From Zygnema cylindricum (Eukaryota > Streptophyta > Zygnematophyceae > Zygnematales > Zygnemataceae): a stretch of DNA of 10,755 nucleotides. Under the pieces are notes generated by a model. It was given only the letters and a program-made list of their open reading frames with translations. It was not told the origin of the DNA and did no database searches. The DNA is taken from the NCBI GenBank assembly GCA_037447655.1, contig JBBHKE010002469.1:467820-478574 (forward strand), read 5' to 3'. A program made the position numbers and the translations under genes. Positions 8,298-10,755 of this stretch are shown piece after piece; position 1 is the stretch's first letter, and every line of letters starts with the position of its first letter.

Positions 8298-8405
8298 GAA
8301 AGTACATCGCGATTTTTTGCAATTTTTTCAACAGTCACGAATTATGCGTAGCAATCGGAAAAATGAAAAAATCGCACGATTTGAACAACAGCGAAATTTC
8401 ATTTT

Positions 8406-8426
8406 AGTGCGTAATAATTGCGCACT
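8406..8426. repeat. Hairpin with AGTGCG / CGCACT arms (copy 2)
   Basis: It has the same two arms as 7858-7875, here around a 9-base AT-rich loop. The two hairpins bracket the GTAC array, which hints at a small element with structured ends, but I see no target-site duplication. Confidence 0.7.
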
Positions 8427-8544
8427 TCGGTATGTGGATTTTTGCCCTAGCCCCGATGAGAGGAACTCCGTACTGAAAATCCTGCTGCAGTTTGGCACCA
8501 CAGCGACATAATTGATCCTAACAGGGTTTAAACTGTGACGGTCT

Positions 8545-8871
8545 TCAGCAGTAACCACAGTTAATTGATACACGTGTAGCAATCAGACTAAATTGTAAGT
8601 ATAGATAACTGTAACTGGCACATGGAATACTCAATTGGACGACCGTTGGATCACCAACGGGTCTGAACGAATGCGACGGATAGCCGTCCGATCCTGCGGT
8701 AGATTTGATTTCGTACTTTAGAATCCTTCCCTCTCCCTTTTTGAATTCAAACATGTTTCTTTCCAATCTCTTTCTTGCTTTTCCCTCCACCACTGCAATA
8801 GTGTACTTCTGGCATGAGGAGAAAACTGCAGGCGTTAAATAGCTAATATTAGCATATGTTAATATTAACAT
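8545..8871 (-). CDS. Doubtful ORF or exon, up to 108 residues, unknown
   Basis: A minus-strand ATG at 8871-8869 opens 108 codons ending in TGA at 8547-8545. The first 15 codons read through a nested DNA palindrome, so a likelier coding start is just after a possible acceptor (TTTAACGCCTGCAG, ending about 8828). From there the peptide is KYTIAVVEGKARKRLERNMF and then EFKKGEGRILKYEIKSTAGS, with strongly purine-first codons typical of real exons. Farther on, two tetraloop hairpins lie in the coding strand. I recognise no family and see no clear donor. It would be divergent from the small gene at 9097. Confidence 0.3.
   Translation of the reverse strand: MLILTYANISYLTPAVFSSCQKYTIAVVEGKARKRLERNMFEFKKGEGRILKYEIKSTAGSDGYPSHSFRPVGDPTVVQLSIPCASYSYLYLQFSLIATRVSINCGYC
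8643..8660. repeat. Tetraloop hairpin CCGTTGG-ATCA-CCAACGG
   Basis: It has perfect 7-bp arms with a 4-base loop, and the pairing almost extends outward (GA / GTC with one bulge). A second tetraloop hairpin begins 15 bp downstream. Confidence 0.7.
8675..8688. repeat. Tetraloop hairpin GACGG-ATAG-CCGTC
   Basis: It has perfect 5-bp arms with a 4-base loop, directly following the 8643-8660 hairpin. The pair forms a compact, GC-rich structured block in an otherwise AT-rich stretch. Confidence 0.6.
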
Positions 8872-8878
8872 TTAGCGC
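8832..8878. repeat. Nested 47-bp palindrome centred on CATATG
   Basis: The outer arms GCGTTAAAT (8832-8840) and ATTTAGCGC (8870-8878) pair with one mismatch. Inside are two perfect smaller palindromes, GCTAATATTAGC (8842-8853) and TGTTAATATTAACA (8857-8870), either side of CATATG. It lies about 220 bp upstream of the small gene's start codon. Confidence 0.75.
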
Positions 8879-9096
8879 AAAACCTTATGATAAATATTTA
8901 AAGGGAAAGGCGTAGTAGTTAGTGCTATCGTTTTATTGTTTGTTAGAAATGTGAGGAATGTAAAGCAGAATGGTAAAAACTGAGTGAGTTGTAAAATCTG
9001 GAAAAAGAAAAAGGAAAACATTAGAATGCTCTCTTAAACGAAGAAAAATAAAAATTTCCTATTAAGCGCTTTGATTAATCAACTAATTTGTCAACA
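8879..9096 (+). promoter_or_regulatory. Probable promoter / 5' leader of the small two-exon gene
   Basis: This AT- and purine-rich stretch precedes the ATG at 9097. A TATA-like block, ATAAATATTTAAAGGG, lies near 8891-8906, about 190 bp upstream. The start codon context TCAACAATGG is favourable for eukaryotic initiation. No transcription start can be located from sequence alone. Confidence 0.35.
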
Positions 9097-10150
9097 ATGG
9101 AGTTAGTTTCGGAGAATGATAGACAAGTGGATCCTGTTTTAGGGTATCCAGCAGGATATGCTAAACTCTGTAAACATGCTGCTCACAGAGGAACTCAGAT
9201 CACAGCTTATAGCAAAGGTCCACCGCAGATTTTTCTTCCGTACAGTATTTCATTGGAAGAAGTAAGTAAGTTAATTTCGTTGGAAGAAGTAAGTAGGTGG
9301 GCTGTAGCAACAGGCTTTCAGGCTAATTGAGGGTTTATTTAGGGTTCTAAACCAACTGAAGAAGTTGAATTCATGTTGAAATACAGCAGAATCTGTCCTG
9401 AAGTTTCCGCGTTGCTTGCCAACTGATCTTCAACCAAAATGGTTATAAATCAACTGATTTCACTTCAAGTTTGTGTGTATCTTTTTTAAATTCAATCAAT
9501 AAACTGAATCTAATCCAGCTGAATGTGAAAAACTGGTTTTTAAGCATTTTATGTTGAACCAACTGAGCCGAAACAACATATTTTGAACGAAAACCTAACC
9601 AATTTCTGTTAAACCAACTGATTTTGAAATAACCTCAAGCATACATAATTCTGGCGTTCTAGCAGCTGGATTAGGTTAAGAAAGAATGCATCAACTATGA
9701 AAACAGAGCTTTATTAGGGTTTCCTATCGTCATGATAGTATAAGTAATGTTGAAACAACTGATATTAAATACCTATCATATGTGCTTGTATGCCTGATTC
9801 TCATTAACATTATTATTTGAATTTTAATGTCAATGCTTACTTGAAAATTATTGAGGTTTTGTTTTCAAAATCATCGATCTTATCCTATAAGCAAGTGATA
9901 CTATAATCGAAAGCTTGCGGAACTTTCCATTTCCTTTTGAAGTCTAGTCTCATACTAGTGACGTGTGTCCATTTATCGTATTTTGTCTCCCATGATGATT
10001 TTTTGAATTGTTTGGTGGGGATATTGACAGAAAAAGAAATCACAAGAGCTTGATGCATTGTTTGGTAAAATTCCTGAAAATGAAAGGGGAGAGCCAAACA
10101 CGTCTGGATTCAAGGATGAGCTTTGGCAAAGGCTTCCACACTTGGAGTAG
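9097..10150 (+). CDS. Small two-exon gene, 94-residue protein of unknown function
   Basis: Exon 1 (9097-9261) starts at an ATG in good context and ends at a perfect donor, GAA|gtaagt. Exon 2 (10031-10150) follows the acceptor TATTGACAG in phase 0 and ends in TAG. The product is 55 + 39 residues. Exon 1 has an acidic start, then VLGYPAGYAKLCKHAAHRGT and SKGPPQIFLPYSISLEE. Exon 2 encodes KKKSQELDALFGKIPENERG and SGFKDELWQRLPHLE. The peptide is compositionally normal, contains no TM helix or signal peptide, and looks like a conserved small soluble protein, but I cannot name the family. The 767-bp intron has no internal exon I can support. A second donor 27 bp downstream would insert nine residues in frame. 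A gene call is well supported; function is not. Confidence 0.7.
9247..9300 (+). repeat. 27-bp direct duplication containing the splice donor
   Basis: Two adjacent 27-bp units (9247-9273, 9274-9300) share ATTTC, then A or G, then TTGGAAGAAGTAAGTA. Each includes GGAAGAA|gtaagta. The donors are at 9262 and 9289, exactly 27 bp apart, and the frame remains open between them. Confidence 0.85.
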
Positions 10151-10496
10151 GAGAATTCTTCACCTACTTTCAATTGTTTGAAAATACCGCAATTTTGTTT
10201 TCATGTAGTTGTTTTGTTGTCATGTAGCTGGTTATTTTCATTCTCGGAATACAGCCACTTTGTTGTCATATAGTTTTTATTTTAATTTATGGTTTGAAGA
10301 TACTGCCAATTTTTTGCCGTAGAGCCATTTCCTGTGTTCTTAAACATTTCCCAGAGCCCTCAACCGTAGACGCGGACCATACCTATGCTCCTTATTCCTG
10401 TGGGATTACGGAAATTCGTATTATAAAACATAACCACCCTTTGCATTGCCCTTTAAAATACTGAAATTATTCGTTTTCATGTCTTGTTTTTTGCAG
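10151..10496. other. Intergenic to intronic stretch before the HNH-like exon
   Basis: The first 200 bases are AT-rich with two GTCATGTAG-like repeats and show no coding sign. At 10355-10417, after the possible acceptor ACATTTCCCAG, a short GC-richer piece reads ALNRRRGPYLCSLFLWDYGN with a possible donor gtatta. Its phase would join the next exon (TC|G). This may be the preceding exon of the third gene but is too short to call firmly. Confidence 0.3.
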
Positions 10497-10612
10497 GGCA
10501 GCAGGTTTTGACTCCGATTTTCGTGTCGATCATTATGGGAATGTTATTTATCGATATGCGGATGATGCATCCCCTCTGGCGTGGGCCATCGACCACTGGT
10601 TTCCTCGATGCC
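10497..10612 (+). CDS. Internal exon of an HNH-nuclease-like protein (partial)
   Basis: The exon lies between a strong acceptor (TTGTTTTTTGCAG) and a perfect donor (gtaagt at 10613). It starts with the last base of a split codon, gives 38 full codons, and leaves one base for the next exon. The peptide reads AAGFDSDFRVDHYGNVIYRY and ADDASPLAWAIDHWFPRC. From memory, plant and algal proteins of unknown function carry a very similar 'D.(F/Y)GNVLY..AD.ASPLAW.IDHWFP.SRGG' block. There the D-H pair resembles the first catalytic element of the HNH (beta-beta-alpha metal) fold, and the following exon should supply the RGG...N...H part. That part is beyond the window, so nuclease activity is inferred, not shown. 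Confidence 0.65.
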
Positions 10613-10614
10613 GT

Positions 10615-10755
10615 AAGTGTGGGAGAGAGAGGGAGGGGAAAAGGGAGAAAAAGAGGGATAGGGAGAGGGCGAGGGCGAGGGCAAGGGAGAGGGAGAGGGA
10701 GAAGGAGAGGGAGAGGGAGTGGGAAAGGGAGAAGGGGAGGGAGTGGGAGAAGGAG
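10615..10755 (+). repeat. Purine-only minisatellite (GGGAGA)n at the window end
   Basis: Starting a few bases after the donor at 10613, the plus strand is almost entirely G and A. Degenerate hexamers GGGAGA, GGGCGA, GGGAAA and GGGAGT repeat up to the last base. It lies at the 5' end of an intron of the HNH-like gene. The right boundary is outside the window. Confidence 0.9.

Larger units (their letters stand above)
8020..8306. repeat. Phased GTAC array (degenerate 10-11 bp repeat, core CCGTACATTT)
   Basis: GTAC starts at 8025, 8035, 8076, 8087, 8117, 8128, 8138, 8180, 8217, 8228, 8259 and 8302: twelve in about 280 bp, where roughly one is expected by chance. Successive spacings are 10, 41, 11, 30, 11, 10, 42, 37, 11, 31 and 43, so all but one lie close to whole helical turns. 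Flanking bases are often TTCC before and ATTTT or AATT after. A 166-codon plus-strand frame crosses it (8011-8511), but its FRT/IRT repeats follow the DNA repeat, so I do not call it a gene. Confidence 0.75.

Noticed and set aside
8011-8511. 166-codon plus frame over the GTAC region
   Set aside because: Its recurring FRT/IRT pattern follows the 10-11 bp DNA repeat, composition is Phe/Tyr/Ile-heavy, and no splice or start evidence supports it. It remains the longest frame in the region, so a transcript would reopen the question.
9885-10173. Minus-strand frames over exon 2 of the small gene
   Set aside because: They are antisense shadows of the exon at 10031-10150, which has matching phase and splice signals on the plus strand.

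Overview
This is a eukaryotic nuclear window, probably from an intron-rich protist or alga. Exons are moderately GC-rich. They sit in AT-rich DNA and are bounded by consensus GT...AG introns of about 120-770 bp with U-rich acceptors. There are no bacterial operons or ribosome binding sites, and much of the space is simple repeats. A dozen TTAGGG hexamers in one intron fit a TTAGGG-telomere lineage. The sequence does not fix the lineage; stramenopile, unicellular holozoan and other algal groups all remain possible.

Layout. (1) 1-885: AT-rich DNA with a degenerate 7-bp minisatellite and no convincing exon. (2) 886-5167, plus strand: the 3' ten exons of a cell-surface receptor. All splice phases agree across nine introns and give 485 residues. 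The order is the C-terminal half of an ANF-receptor/periplasmic-binding type 1 ectodomain (as in class C GPCRs and natriuretic-peptide receptors), a Ser/Thr/Pro stalk, one transmembrane helix and a very short basic tail. No kinase, cyclase or 7TM domain is visible. (3) 5168-7186: mostly AT-rich and featureless, with one doubtful minus-strand ORF (6526-6750) and a cluster of TGACGT/GTCACAA motifs. (4) 7187-7450: a GC-rich island that may be an exon. (5) 7850-8880: an unusual structured region with paired hairpins, twelve GTAC tetramers at near-helical spacing, tandem tetraloop hairpins and a nested palindrome, plus a doubtful minus-strand ORF. (6) 9097-10150: a small two-exon plus-strand gene of 94 residues whose splice donor is duplicated in frame. 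(7) 10497-10612: an internal exon of a third plus-strand gene with a GNV..ADDASPLAW.IDHWFP segment that resembles plant/algal HNH-nuclease-like proteins. Its donor runs directly into a purine-only minisatellite that reaches the window end.

The three genes show no evident functional link. The most interesting items are the clearance-receptor-like architecture of the first gene with its possible intron-retention isoforms, the duplicated splice donor, and the phased GTAC/hairpin region.
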